From contig NC_090291.1 in NCBI RefSeq assembly GCF_037392515.1, positions 18,627,501 through 18,691,500 of the forward strand: a stretch of DNA of 64,000 nucleotides, in the 5' to 3' direction. The stretch comes from Haliotis asinina. Taxonomy: Eukaryota > Mollusca > Gastropoda > Lepetellida > Haliotidae. Under the pieces are notes generated by a model, which worked only from the letters and a program-made list of their open reading frames with translations, made no database searches and was not told the DNA's origin. The position numbers and the translations under genes were made by a program. Positions 52,413 to 64,000 of this stretch are shown here, in pieces. How positions within the stretch are numbered: the first letter of the stretch is position 1; each line of letters begins with the position of its first letter.

Positions 52413-55400
52413 ATGCAGACACTAGACGTATGCAAGAAAACATCTGGAAAAATATGGCATAGAAAACCGACGCCATCAAGTGATAATGGGTAGGCATGAC
52501 AATGACTTAAAAAATGAAAGCTGCTATACAGAAACAGGACAATAAATAAGGGAGTACTGCTTTGTGATAGGAGCACATTTTCACATTGCAGTAAGGTCTA
52601 GAGGATGGATAAGGCACTGATTGCTAACATGTCAACGATTTACGACATAAGCACGTAACACAAGTAGTAGTATTCATAAACCAAATGAAAATCACTTTAT
52701 ACAGTTGGATGTATGCATTTGCGCAGTATGTATTTGCATGACAGCCATTTCCTTTCTGAAATCTGATAGAAAATGTTAATATAACCCTCAAATTACAGAC
52801 CCATGAAGGTCCCGGGGTAGAATAGTCCTTCAGCAACCCATGCTTGCCATAAACATGATAAAAGGCGACTATGCTTGTCGTAAGAGGCGACTAACAGGAT
52901 CGGGTGGTCAGGCTTGCTGACTTGGTTGGCACATGTTATCGGTTCCCAATTGCGCAGATGCTCATTTTGTTGATCACTGGATTGTCTTGTCCAGACTCGA
53001 TTATTTATAGACCGCTGCCATATAGCTGGAATATTGCTGAGTGCGGCATAAAACTATACTCACTCACCTCAACTTACATTGCATTGATGCATTATAGATA
53101 CCTAGTGTCACGTCACCCTATCCCTGACTCTAAACCTTACCCTAACCCAAAACTAAACCCTAACCCTAAAACATACCCTAACCCTAAACTTTACACTAAC
53201 CCTAACCAAATGTAGACGCGTTTGCTGTCAAAGGCGGCAGAAGGTGTCCAGTATTCTGTAATCTTGCCAGGGTACCTGACCCGAAAGATTATGAATGGAT
53301 CACAATGATGTTTAGCCAAACTGAGGAATGAGCGAGTTTAGTTTTATGGCAATTTTATCAGTATCACAGAAGAGTACACCAGAAATGGGCTTCACATGTA
53401 CCTATATGAGGAATCAAACCCATGAAGACAATACAAAATATTCAGATACACATATTGATCACACATTATTGAGGATGATACTTTGCATGGTTATTCTCCA
53501 GGTTGATGCTTAGAGTGAGCAGCAGTTTCGCAGGGGCGTTGTCAACTCCATCACACACTGTCCGCTTCCTGCATGCAACATTTGACGCAACCGGAGACAA
53601 TCTGCTGGCAGGCGATCACCAGGGAAACATCTTCTTGTTTGACATTAACAGAAACAGGTAAGTCCTTTTGTATACCTAGTATATGGACCTTGAGAGTGAA
53701 TCCTGTTCCCCATAATATTCAATAATGACACATATTCAAGTCTTCATTCTTCATAACGCTCTTTCTTCATGCTTGTTACCAACATTCTTACCAACTAGTT
53801 TTGTAGTACTCATTTGGCATGTCATGTATTTTGAAACATGTTCCACTTCTGAAACTATTTCCCTGTACAGTAAATTGTGTGTAGACATGATAGAGTGTGA
53901 AGTCTTGTAAATGTTTCATCTTATTACTTGTATTCATAATCTAATCTCTCAGAGTAGAAATCAGCCACAGTGAAATTATTTTTTGTTAGTCCATGGGCAT
54001 CACATTATTCTTAATCATGTTTATGTTATGTTTTTCGAAAAACATTTCCTTTTCTTAGCTCAGGTGAAGAATTACGTTTGTGTTTTGATTCTGTGCTCAA
54101 TATTTGTGCAAAGTTCCACAGTGAGTCTCAGATTCAGGAAGATGGACTTACATTTTAAGAAGACCTATAAAATGATTATCCTGATTTAAAAAAGTGAAGA
54201 GCAATACTGTATAGCTAGTCTGCTCTGCTTACTATGTATTTATTATCCCCTGTCAAGAAATGAGGGGTTAAGTGGTCTGAACTTCTGTCCTTCAGTCCAG
54301 ATTTTCTCAGAAACCATTATAGATAGGGAAACCAAATTTGGTATTCTTTTTCTAGACTTGAATGCCTTGGTGAAGTTAAAAACTGGAGAGCATGTTTACA
54401 ATTTGTTTCAAAGTTATGGCCCTTGTCATGTATTTCTTGTCTTGGTGCACAGTATCCCCAATGGGGACAGATTTTCTCAGAAACCATTATAGATAGGGAA
54501 ATCAAACTTGATATGTGTATCAGGACATGAATGCTTTGATGGAATTCCAAAATGGAGAGTGTGTTCTTACACTAGAGTTATGGCCCTTGGCCCTTTGTTT
54601 ACTGAGAACACTGTACCCTCAGTGGGGATGGATTTTCTTAGAAAGCATTTTAGAGAAACTAAATTTGACCTCATGCTACATGTTCAGTTTTAAATCAAAT
54701 TTAGAGCTATTATAATTTTGTTATGTACCTCTGATTTTCCAACACAGTATGTTTATCTCCAAACTATGTTTTCTTGTACAAGTATATATTCTGTCATCAC
54801 ATGGTCCTACTTTTTCAAGTACTTTTAGGTAGATGATATCCTTGCTTACATTTCAGATTTTCCTTGGTACAAAAAACAGGCCATCCATGCACAGCTCTGG
54901 CATTTTCTCTCCGAAGAAAGACAGAGTTCCTCGTTGGCCTGTCTGATTACTCCCTAAAGTGCTATGATACAGGTATGTTCATGGTCTACTGTACTGTACT
55001 GTACTGTACTGTACTGTACTGTACTGTACTGAATAACCTGCTACTCATGTATTTTTCACTGTGCCTGTCATGTAATTATGTACTGCATCTCTATTTTTTT
55101 GTAGTCGAGGTTTGGACACACATGGAAAAATGGTCAAATGAGAGATATTTTGAACTGCGAGTGTATTGATTGTCCAAAAGTATTACATCTGTAGGATTTC
55201 AAAATAAAAGTAGTAGTGTCAATCATAGTATGCATAAAATGAATTTAACAGATTATTCATCAGCAAATTCACTCATTAGGCATCATGATTTCCTGTGCAG
55301 AGATATAGCAGACTGGGATCTGGGGGTTGTCTGTCATGGGTTCAAATAACAGAATTCTTCTGATTATGGCCTGCCAGGTCAAGGCACAAAAATCTCATCG

Positions 55401-58400
55401 ACTTATTGTTTGCGTATTCTTGTAAAAATTTGTGAAACATTTAGGGATTAAGTGAGTGTTGTGTCATGTAAGAGGCCATTTCACAGAGCTACCAGTAAAG
55501 AATCAAATCTTAGTTGAGTGAATCAGTGGTTGACAGCATGAGCAATATAGTTTTAGGGCTGATGATCAGCCATATATCATGCACATTGTGACCAGCAAAC
55601 CCACTTTTTAGCTCAGCTTTGTGGACTGAGAACTAACGTCAACATCTGCACTTACTTTAAAATGGGATAGCTTGAGTTTGTGCTTTGACTGTGAAGATCT
55701 GGGTTAGAATTGGTCTTCAGCAACCCAAGCTTGTCATAACAGACGACTAATAAGATTGGGTCGGCAGACATGCTGACATGGTTGACTCATGTCATCATAT
55801 CCTGTTAGTGTAGATTGATGCTCATGCTGTTGATCACTGGATTGTCTGTTCCAGACTCGATTACTTACAGACTGCCACCATATTGCTGGAATATTGTTCA
55901 GGGTAGCATTAAACAATAACCCAAACTTTGACAAATTACAACAAGTGATTACACTTTTCATGCACACAGTCTGTGAAGCCTGTTTATGGCGTCCCCTGCC
56001 ATGACATTGCTGGAATGTTGCTATAAGGCATAAAACAATACTCATTCACTTTCCATACACAGATACCAAGGATTTGGTTGCCTGGATGAAGGGCCATGAA
56101 TCAGCCATTCACAGTATATCTGTGCATGCATCTGGGCGCTATGCTTTGACCACATCAGCAGATGTTGCTCACCTGTGGGACCTGGACACTTTCCAGAGGA
56201 AGAGGAAGCTCAACATCAAGGAAGATGTTGGTGTGTTACAGGTTAGTGAAAGTACAATCGAAAACATGCAACAAATGTGTCAAGAATTGAGAATTAAGAA
56301 TTGTGTTGATACTATTCATTATTTTGTGAACCATGCAATCTAACATGAAAAATAACTCAGATCTGAGAATTATATCCCGAATTTGAGCACTACCAAGTGC
56401 ATACCAAGACATTTTTTCATGTAGGCCCGATAGGTGACAGAGCTTTATGTATTTAGATAGCATTGACGGCTTGCTCAACATTCTTAGCAACAATTACGTG
56501 TCAGCCCAGCCTTTTTTATAATGGTAGCTATGCTCCTGACCAAAAAAGACTGCAATCCTTAACTAATGTCATGCATATTTAATCAGTTTTGAAAATTAGA
56601 ATCTTCAGAAGCCATATAGTTATGGAGGACACTGATAAATGATTCTGAACTTTACTCCACCAGGTGTTCTTCTTGCCACTTAGCAACACAATCATAACTT
56701 GTTTCCGTGACGACTCAATCTTCGCTTGGGAATCCGAGTCCCTTGACTGTAGATTCCAACTGCCAGTACCTCCTGGCAACAGTCCACAATACCGGGCATT
56801 TGCCGCTACCAGGTACAGTTGTCTCCCTTTATTCAGATAGCTCACTGTTGTTATTTGTGATGTTGTTGTAATACTGTTGTTTCTGTGAAGTTTGTTAATT
56901 CCCGGTATTCCTATTTGGGCTCACATACTCACTCACATACTCGCTCACTCCCTCAGTCACTCACTCACTCATATATTGAATCACTATGACACAAGATTGG
57001 ATTACTTGTGCTCACTCACTCACTCACATACTGAATCACAATGACACAAGATTGGATTACTTGTGCTCGCTCGCTTTCTCACTCACTCACTCACATACTG
57101 AATCACTATGACATGATTGGATTACTTGTGCTCGCTCGCTCACTCACTCACTCACTCATCCGAATGTTATGTTGTAACCAACAAATAGGTAACAACTGCA
57201 TGCTCGGTATATTTCCAAGAGAATATGCAGGGCTGAATTCAAGAGATGCTATCCTACTTGCACCAGGTGCGACGTATGACAAGAACCTAATTGCACCAGT
57301 CAAATTCCAGTTGTAACATAGTGTGTTAAAACATTGGAGGTTTTGGTGTGTATTTACTTATTTGTGTGATGTAGTTCCCATGAAGCCATAGCAACAAAAT
57401 TACATGAATTGTCATAGCCGAGAAGTGTCTATGAACAGCATTGTTTTGGTACCACAGCTATTCAAACTGTGGGAGAAAGAGGAGCTGACATATATATGCT
57501 TATAATGTTAGACTAATTGTTAATGTATTTCTCATAACTAGGTTAATTTGGTAATATTAGGCTGCACCAGTGCAAGTAACAAAGGAATCCTGAAAATGGT
57601 TCCTGGGAATGGTTAGGACTTACTTGTAGTTTGACCCACTAGCATCCCTTGTGTGTTACAGAGATGGCCGTGTCCTGGCAGCAGGGGGTCGATCACGCTT
57701 CGTTCACCTCTGGTCTCTTGACACAAGGCGGCTCCTACGTATAGTGGAACTACCTAACAAGGTGACGTCAGTCAAGTACATGGAGTTTGTCCCTGACAAC
57801 TTTCAAGGTGGAGCCGATCAGGTATCCAACACATCACTTTATTTTTATAGAAGAGTTTTATAGAAATGCTGAAAATATCACCTAGTGAATATTAGAGTTG
57901 TGACGGTACGCCTGTGACATGGTCCGATACTGGTAGTCCAATACATACGATATGATATGTATCACGATACTCTCTCCTTGTATACAGAAATATAACTGTA
58001 ATGGGGATAATGTACTGATGTGTTGTTATTCATTTCATGTCAGGGGAAGTATTCTTCTGCAAAGAATAACGCAAGTCATCATGAAAGATATCTTATTCAA
58101 AATGTTTAAAATGTTTCAAGAAACCTGAGTCTCTTCATAAAGAAATGGGTCAGCTGGTGTCAACATTGGCACAGCTGGCTTTTTGGCACAAAAAATAAAA
58201 TGGACTTGGTGACAATGATCTCGATCTTAGTATTTTCATTGCCTTTATGTGAACTTGACACTTGTCATAGTTTTATCATAATGTTCTCTTACAATGATCA
58301 TATCATTTTCATATGTCATGTGTCAAGACCAGACAAATCATGAAATCCTTTGATGTAAGCATGAACTATGAAGTTCATCAAATACACACAACCTTAAAGA

Positions 58401-61400
58401 CCTTATGATCAGATACTTGTCAGTTGGCAGCAAGTCTGAAGCTAATACACCTTCAAGTAAAAACTATTGTCATAATCTGAAACATGAAATGTGAAAAAAT
58501 GACTGTGCATTCAGCAAGCATTTGTGTTGTATATCAAAAGAGCTGTTTCATAGGCAGCGTAATAACTAAAACATGATTCGGTTGCAGTATTTCCAAAGAA
58601 TTCAAAATGTTATATATACTTCTTGGAATAAATGCATGATGAATCTGCCAAAACCACAACATTATAAACTGGAGGAAACATTGTAAAATTGACAATTCTG
58701 ATTGGCTGTTTGTACCCAGGTTCGAGGGTAGCAACAAATTTCACAAATCCACCATTTTCTTTGAGAGAAAATGGTCGTAAATCAGTACTTATGAAATAGA
58801 CTAGAGCCTTGGTGCCTGTATACCATTAGCTGAGAACTTCTGACTCTGGGTGTACATGGATATTTCTGGTGAAGGTGCACACTTTGAGTGAGTGAGTGAG
58901 TTTAGTTTTATGCCGTGCTTAGCAATATTCCAGCTATATGGCAATGGTCTGTAAATAATTGAGTCTGGAGCAGGCAATACAGTGACTGGCATGAGCATCG
59001 ATGTACAACTGGGAACTGATGACATGTCAACCAAGTCAGTGAGTTTGACCACCCGATCCCCTTAGTCACCTCGTACAACAAGTATGGTCGCCTATAAAAG
59101 TTGCTGAAGGCCTATTCTACCCCAGGACCTTCATGGGTTTGCACACTTTGATGTGGAAGCTGGTTTCAAACTTTCGCTTTTATCAAGCTTCATTTTCCTG
59201 TGCCTTTGGTCCCTAAATGTTCAGATGATGCCTCTTCAAATGCATAAGCGTATTGGTACTGGTGCCGGTATAGCCACACAGCAAACACTACATATTGGCT
59301 TTGTCCTTAGGCATAAGAAAGTGTTTCCACACTTGACTTCTGAAAACCGCTGTGAAATCAGAAGGTGTCAGGTCAGTCACCTCTTCAAAATCATCCCCCA
59401 TTTTCTTGTCTTGTAAATACTGTGAGAGTGTGCATTGCATAGTAACCTAGAACATGGCCGTCCCCATGTTGCTGACTATATGTTTATCACATTGAATCAA
59501 TACACAAGAATCGTATCAATATATCGTATTGTGCACGTCTAGAATCAAAAGTATTTGCGTATTAATTCATCATTACAACTCTGGTGAATATTGATGTTTT
59601 TCGCTGACTATAGCTTTTTGTTTAAAAGTTTTTGTCAAAACCTACATCAAAAGTCTACATCAGGCTACATTGCATCCAGCACTGATTTAGACTTTCATCT
59701 CACTAATAACAGACACACAGTGATCAAAAAGTGCACAGCAAATATATACTGTAGGTAATACAGTGCATAAAGTTATGAGAGGCCCTGGCATATTGAGACT
59801 TTATGCCACAGAATTTGAATCTTTAATGTGTAACATGAATGTTGCAGCAAAGACCCTAGATCTCGATCCACAAAGTCCTCGTAAAATTATGACCTTTCGT
59901 AACTCTATGCTTAGGAATGGCATATTGTGACAAACATTTTGTGGATCGGGTTCCTGGGGCCTGTTTCAGAAAGCTGTCACAGCACTGCAACTGTCGTGAG
60001 CATGGGAGTAACGATCATCTTAGCGCTATGATTCCTTTGTGGAACAGGGTCCTGGGCTTCAAAGTGTTATGTCAACTCACAGTATATCCATTTGTGTTGC
60101 AGGTCCTGGGAGTGCTGTGTCAAGACGGAATAATGAGATTCATCAATATTGACACCTGCAAGCTTCTCTTTGACATTGGAACAATAGAGAATCGCGTGTG
60201 TAATGCTTCTATTAGCGCCAATGGTCGGTATGTTGCCACGGTGATGGATGATGGCAATCTTCATCTGTACAGTGTGCCAGCCCTGTCCTCAGAACTCAAT
60301 AAGGTAAATCAACCATGCAGATATTGAAGGGCTTGGGTATCATTATTGTGATCCATTTAAGAATGTTGAGTTTAAATTGGTTCATGTGGCTGATGATATA
60401 CCATATATACCTGTCATGTTCCGCGAGCAGGGAGTAAAGAAGTCATATTATCCCACCACACCTCGGTGACCACGTGAAGTGAGAAAAGCATGCATCGCCA
60501 AGCCAATAGTTTCGTGCACTTCATTGAGGTGTCAACATGGCAGCAAGGAACGTTTTGCCACAACAACGGAGGATGAAACGGAAGCATAAACATTTGGCTA
60601 GATAAATGCATTGTCACATTGTGTCACATTGTGCCACTATCATTTTGCCAAAGTATTGAAATTGATATAACTTAGTTTTTTCTTAGGATTTTTTCGCAGC
60701 ATTATTTTAAACATCAACAAAAACTGATGTGTGGATCTAAGACAAAGTGTATTTTCACTCAGACTTTGTGTAATGTCAGCATCAAATGTTAGAGAACTTT
60801 TAGGATGGTGTAAATTCTGAAGATGTCACAGCAACCAATGGATGTGGTATAGTGACACTGAGTTATACATAACTATGATTTCACGGCTACCAAAACTACC
60901 ACCAGAAACTAATGATAAAAGGACCTTCTTTGGAAGGCATTTAGAAGTTGGGGAACTTAGGAAGAATAAGAAGATATGGATGAACAATTTTAATGCAATA
61001 GCAGTATGTTCTAACAGTATTGTCAAGCAAGTGCTGTAAAGTATATGGATTGAGAAGCACTGCTCCTATTGCTATATGAAGGAAGTTGTTTATATGTTCT
61101 ATCCTTCAAAAATAAAGGATCTTTGTAGAAAATGCACCATTTTATAGGTATGGAAGGTATTAGATTCAGTATGAGCTAACTTTGGTGTTTCAGCCTCCAG
61201 CTCCCCTGGTGAAGGTTGTGGCCTCCAACAAAATGTCAGACACAGTAACCACTGATAATGACAATGAGAAGAACCTTCACAAATCTTCCACATCACTCTC
61301 ACGGAGGAGGCGACCAAAGGGGCGACAGACCCAGGATGATGACACAGTTAGTAGATAGTCATAGATTGCAGCTATCATAGATTAGAAAAATGTATTTTCA

Positions 61401-64000
61401 GTATGTTGTAACCTCCCTTTTTCCAAGTCTGATTAGAGCGAGTGAGTGTGTGTTCTTTTGCACCGGAGGTTATATAGCTGCAAATTTAGTTATATTTAGT
61501 CAATATTATGTTAAATTTGTGGCTATATAACCACCTGTAAACATCCGTCAGCTTGTCAAACACAGTACATTTATCCCCATTCTAATTCAGCTCATTTTAC
61601 ACTGTTACATTTTAAAAGAAATTCATTATTTAAATCAGGTTAAAGTTCCCCTAGGTCAGTGGTTAGTCATGTCACTCCTTGAATGTACACAGTTGCCAAA
61701 CAAATTAGTTCCTGCCAACACTTTTCTTATGTGCACACTGACTAAATTTGACAATGATGCATAAGTCATAGTGTTACAGTTAAAATGAATGGAATTAACA
61801 TGAAACCACCCTCTGGTTGTCAGAAATGATAATGAAAATGATAGTAGTCCTCTGACTCCTTACCGACAGACCATTAACAGTTCAATTGTCAAATGACATC
61901 ACAGATGGAGACGTCACACTCCATAATGATGTCATGAATCTTATTACATGATTTCACAGTGACGGCTGAACAGCCCATTTCAAGTAAATTGTTTGGGATT
62001 GCAACTAACTTTCTGATACTGTTCTGTGTTTTTCAATGCAAATCCTCCATTTTGGTGGGAAAGGTTAGTTAACTGCCTTGGCGCATTTGCAAATGACTAT
62101 GTCTGGAAAATCAGCGTTATCCCAATAGTGAAGGGATACATGCAAAGGTTTTCTTGAGTCGGTTTTCAAATTATGACCGTCTTTGCTGATTATATGGTGG
62201 GAAATCTATTGCATTGACCAGTCAGAAGTTGTGTTACATACTAAGTTGAATTAGAATTGATGAGTGAGTTTAGTTATATGTCACACTCATGAATATTCCA
62301 TCTGTAAGGCGGCAGTCTGTAAATAATCGTTTTTGGAACTGGTGAAGATCTAGAATTGATCTTCACCAGTGCTCAACGGCATCGATCTGCACAAATGGGA
62401 AACGATATATATCAATACTTGATGAATTTGTGTACATTAGGTTCTGCACATATGACTGATTTACGGTGTGGTTGATGGATTTGTTTATTGAACCATTTAC
62501 ACAACATTGCTCATTAGTCTTTGAGGTCATATGCAGCCTCTGTCATCTTATTCTTCTCTACAAACGTGGCTTGCTAGTTTATTTGATTGAAATGTTTCAG
62601 GCAAGTCTACCAGAAGGGCTGGACATGGACAAACTTAAAGCCATTCTGAAGGAATTTGGAGAATACCCATATAAATACAGGTAGGCTGCTTTTGTAGGGC
62701 AGACATGGATGAATGAATGACTGTCCGTGTCAGTGGGAATGTTTCTGTGTGAAATGCACCTTCTCGATTAATTAATGAATATGGAACTTGAGAATAATAT
62801 TTATCATGCATGGTACTTGTGGTTGTGTGTGTTTGACTTTATTTATATCTTTTCATCCGTTGGGATCTATGGTGCAAATCACTTGCATCCACTCCAGTCT
62901 TAAATGTTATGTGAAAATGATTAATTATTTTTGCCCAGAAAAACCTTCAATAATCGTGAAGGTCTTGTCAAATTAACCGTACAATGAGAAAGAGTACTCT
63001 TTAACTTCTGTGGGTATTATATGTGCAGCTTGGTCTGTTCTGGAAGCATGCATGTGTACAGTGACTCCTTTGGCATTCTAGAAGTTGGGTAGATGAAGAA
63101 TGAGGACTATTTTATAGATATTCAACTTTTTTTTTCAGTATAGTCGACATTTTGTGTTTTGATTGACAATAACATAAGCATCCATGTCAAAATTTCACAC
63201 ATCCTGACAGAAATGCTGCAAGAAACAGGATAGCAAGCAGGATGCTATTTTGGATGCTACAACTGCCAGGAATCTTTCACATTGCATTTACCTGTGTCTG
63301 CAGAATGTTCATCTGGAGGTCAATCCTGCGTCTGCCAGAGAACCATGCTGCTTATGGCGCCCTGGTGGACAAGGGAGCTCACCCTGCTTACTCCAAACTT
63401 CATGAAGCCTACCCTATAAAGAGTCGGAAACTGCTGAGGGTACTTCAGAGGTGAGCTCTGAAAGTTTGGTCAGCGGATGAGGAATTATACAAGACAATAT
63501 ATGAGAACTGAACAAGCTCATATTAGTGAAACAGGCACCCCAGGGAACTGAAATAAAAAGCCAGTTTAGATAGAGTGTCGGAATAGACATTGTCGATCAT
63601 TTTCAAACATGGCTGCCATTTACATTTGTCAGTCTCTTTATCTTCAGATTGCCTTTGATCTTTAGTAATTTTGCTGAGAGGAGTGTATTAGACAAAGCTA
63701 CCTTGATTGGACTGCTTGCACCCATGCCTGTTTAGACAGTTTTGCTTGTTGTGACCAGAAAATTGTGCTTAAATATGAAATGGACAAGTGCTAGATTAGA
63801 CCATGATTTAGTAATTAGCAAATCGTCGTAAAATGGTGGGACAAAATTTTATGCCAGTTTTGACAGTGTGCCAGATTAGACAGGTGCTGGTATTGGCAAG
63901 TTTCACCATATAGTTTTTACTGGTGTGTGGTATAAATTTTCAATGTTTGTTCTTTATGTCAGTATATGGAATAAAATTACATAAAATTTTAAAAAAAATG
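52413..64000 (+). CDS. TBC1D31: TBC1D31 (WDR67), 5' part: ten exons, ~472 aa, continues beyond the window
   Basis: Exons: 52413-52489, 53502-53657 (or from 53514), 54857-54972, 56063-56241, 56664-56812, 57662-57821, 60103-60303, 61194-61346, 62601-62680, 63304-63450. Introns are GT-AG and the phases join through 1418 nt. The protein starts MQTLDVCKKTSGKIWHRKP, as human TBC1D31 does (MQSTDLGNKESGKIWHRKP). WD40 repeats follow: LLAGDHQGNIFLFD, FLVGLSDYSLKCYDT, TTSADVAHLWDLDTFQRKRK, LAAGGRSRFVHLWSLD and GVLCQDGIMRFI. Next come a basic linker and the start of the TBC domain (KEFGEYPYKYRMFIWRSILR, then RKLLRVLQR). In vertebrates the protein works at centriolar satellites and in ciliogenesis. The rest of the TBC domain and the coiled coils lie outside the window. 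It is head to head with Derlin-1. Confidence 0.95.
52798..53066 (+). mobile_element. SINE-B, near full length, in TBC1D31 intron 1
   Basis: It runs from gacccatgaaggtcccgggg to gcggcataaaactatactca. It has a ~10-bp insertion after cttgccataaa. A telomere-like stretch follows ~50 bp downstream. Confidence 0.88.
53117..53208. repeat. Interstitial telomere-like (CCCTAA)n stretch
   Basis: Degenerate CCCTAA/CTAAAC units, about 12 over 90 bases (for example ccctaaccctaaaacatacc). The animal telomere repeat is TTAGGG. The G-rich strand is the reverse strand here. Confidence 0.75.
53330..53425 (-). mobile_element. SINE-A fragment, reverse, in TBC1D31 intron 1
   Basis: It reads gagtttagttttatggcaat, then accagaaatgggcttcacat and gaatcaaaccc. 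The end of the tRNA-like head is lost. It lies ~77 bp before exon 2. Confidence 0.65.
54306..54680. repeat. ~165-bp tandem repeat in TBC1D31 intron 2
   Basis: The phrase ctcagaaaccattatagata recurs at about 54306, 54475 and (changed) 54637. Each is followed by caaatttg/caaacttg and then, in the first two, by aatg followed by gg-gaag/ttatggcccttg. Confidence 0.75.
54986..55031. repeat. (CTGTA)9 pentanucleotide repeat
   Basis: Perfect units beginning 14 bases after the exon 3 splice donor of TBC1D31 (donor at 54973). Confidence 0.95.
55690..55918 (+). mobile_element. SINE-B, diverged, in TBC1D31 intron 3
   Basis: It is collinear from gtgaagatctgggttagaat through gttgatcactggattgtctg to gctggaatattgttcaggg and cattaaac. 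Confidence 0.75.
55963..56052 (+). mobile_element. SINE-A tail half, in TBC1D31 intron 3
   Basis: The body (gtgaagcctgtttatggcgt and cccctgcc) and tail (gctggaatgttgctataagg) end 11 bases before the exon 4 boundary, so the SINE tail supplies the sequence around that splice acceptor. Confidence 0.65.
56931..57162. repeat. CTCA-rich tandem repeat, ~65-bp higher unit
   Basis: The unit acactcactcacatactgaa-type plus tcactatgacacaagattgg and attacttgtgctcgctcgct occurs about three times, with (ACTC)n between. It lies in TBC1D31 intron 5. Confidence 0.8.
57892..59545. mobile_element. Possible hAT-like element with SINE insertion
   Basis: Near 57892 the sequence reads tagagttgtgacggtacg. The reverse complement of the end near 59545 reads tagacgtgcacaatacga. 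Both ends adjoin repeated GTATCGATAC-like phrases, as in some hAT elements. I find no clean 8-bp target duplication and no transposase. A SINE-B sits inside (58885). Low certainty. Confidence 0.25.
58885..59143 (-). mobile_element. SINE-B, near full length, in TBC1D31 intron 6
   Basis: It runs on the forward strand from gagtgagtgagtttagtttt to ccccaggaccttcatgggtt. One ~17-base gap lies in the cttgccataaaag region. Confidence 0.85.
62263..62412 (-). mobile_element. SINE-B fragment, rearranged, in TBC1D31 intron 8
   Basis: The tail side (gagtttagttatatgtcaca, gtctgtaaataatcg) is followed by a small inverted duplication (tggtgaagatctagaattga against tcaattctagatcttcacca), then the core gtgctcaacggcatcgatct. 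Confidence 0.6.

Noticed and set aside
52112-52576. 154-codon reverse-strand open frame between Derlin-1 and TBC1D31
   Set aside because: It overlaps TBC1D31 exon 1, whose N-terminus matches its human counterpart closely. The reverse reading is hydrophobic but resembles no family and shows no sensible splice partners.

Overview
This window is nuclear DNA from an animal, most likely a gastropod mollusc and probably an abalone (Haliotis). The genes have short exons with GT-AG introns of 0.1 to 5 kb. Between them lie AT-rich DNA, microsatellites and dozens of copies of two SINE families whose sequences I remember from abalone loci. The species call rests on memory and could not be searched.

Four protein genes can be assembled exon by exon with consistent reading phase. 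(1) 8459-23626 (+) is a complete 10-exon SLC7-family (LAT-like) amino-acid transporter of 537 residues. (2) 32672-37856 (+) is a complete 5-exon arylacetamide deacetylase / neutral cholesterol ester hydrolase-like alpha/beta hydrolase of 422 residues, with glycine where the catalytic serine should be. (3) 44567-51497 (-) is a complete 8-exon Derlin-1 of 253 residues. (4) 52413 to beyond the window end (+) is the first ten coding exons of TBC1D31 (WDR67), about 472 residues. Derlin-1 and TBC1D31 are head to head with 915 bp between start codons. As far as I recall, DERL1 and TBC1D31 are also divergent neighbours on human 8q24.13, so this looks like an ancient gene pair.

Layout: 1-7060 holds two almost identical copies of a ~2.5 kb segment; only the second carries a whole Tc1-like transposon with an open 341-residue transposase (real tandem duplication, or two haplotypes joined by the assembler). 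8.4-23.6 kb is the transporter, its introns packed with SINEs, a decayed Tc1 element, a 131-bp higher-order minisatellite and a perfect 34-bp foldback. 23.6-32.7 kb is intergenic, with SINEs, foldbacks, a Tc1-like element nested inside a SINE, and a LINE fragment. 32.7-38.5 kb is the hydrolase. 38.5-44.6 kb has no gene I can recognise, apart from a 60-bp repeat array beside the end of Derlin-1. 44.6-51.5 kb is Derlin-1, with a pogo/Tigger-like deletion derivative in one intron. 52.4-64 kb is TBC1D31.

I found no CRISPR array, rRNA or free-standing tRNA gene, and no clearly new multi-gene system. The points most worth following up are the conserved DERL1/TBC1D31 pair with an XBP1-like site and a possible in-frame cassette exon, the serine-less hydrolase, the altered substrate motif in the transporter, and the occupied/empty transposon site in the duplicated segment.
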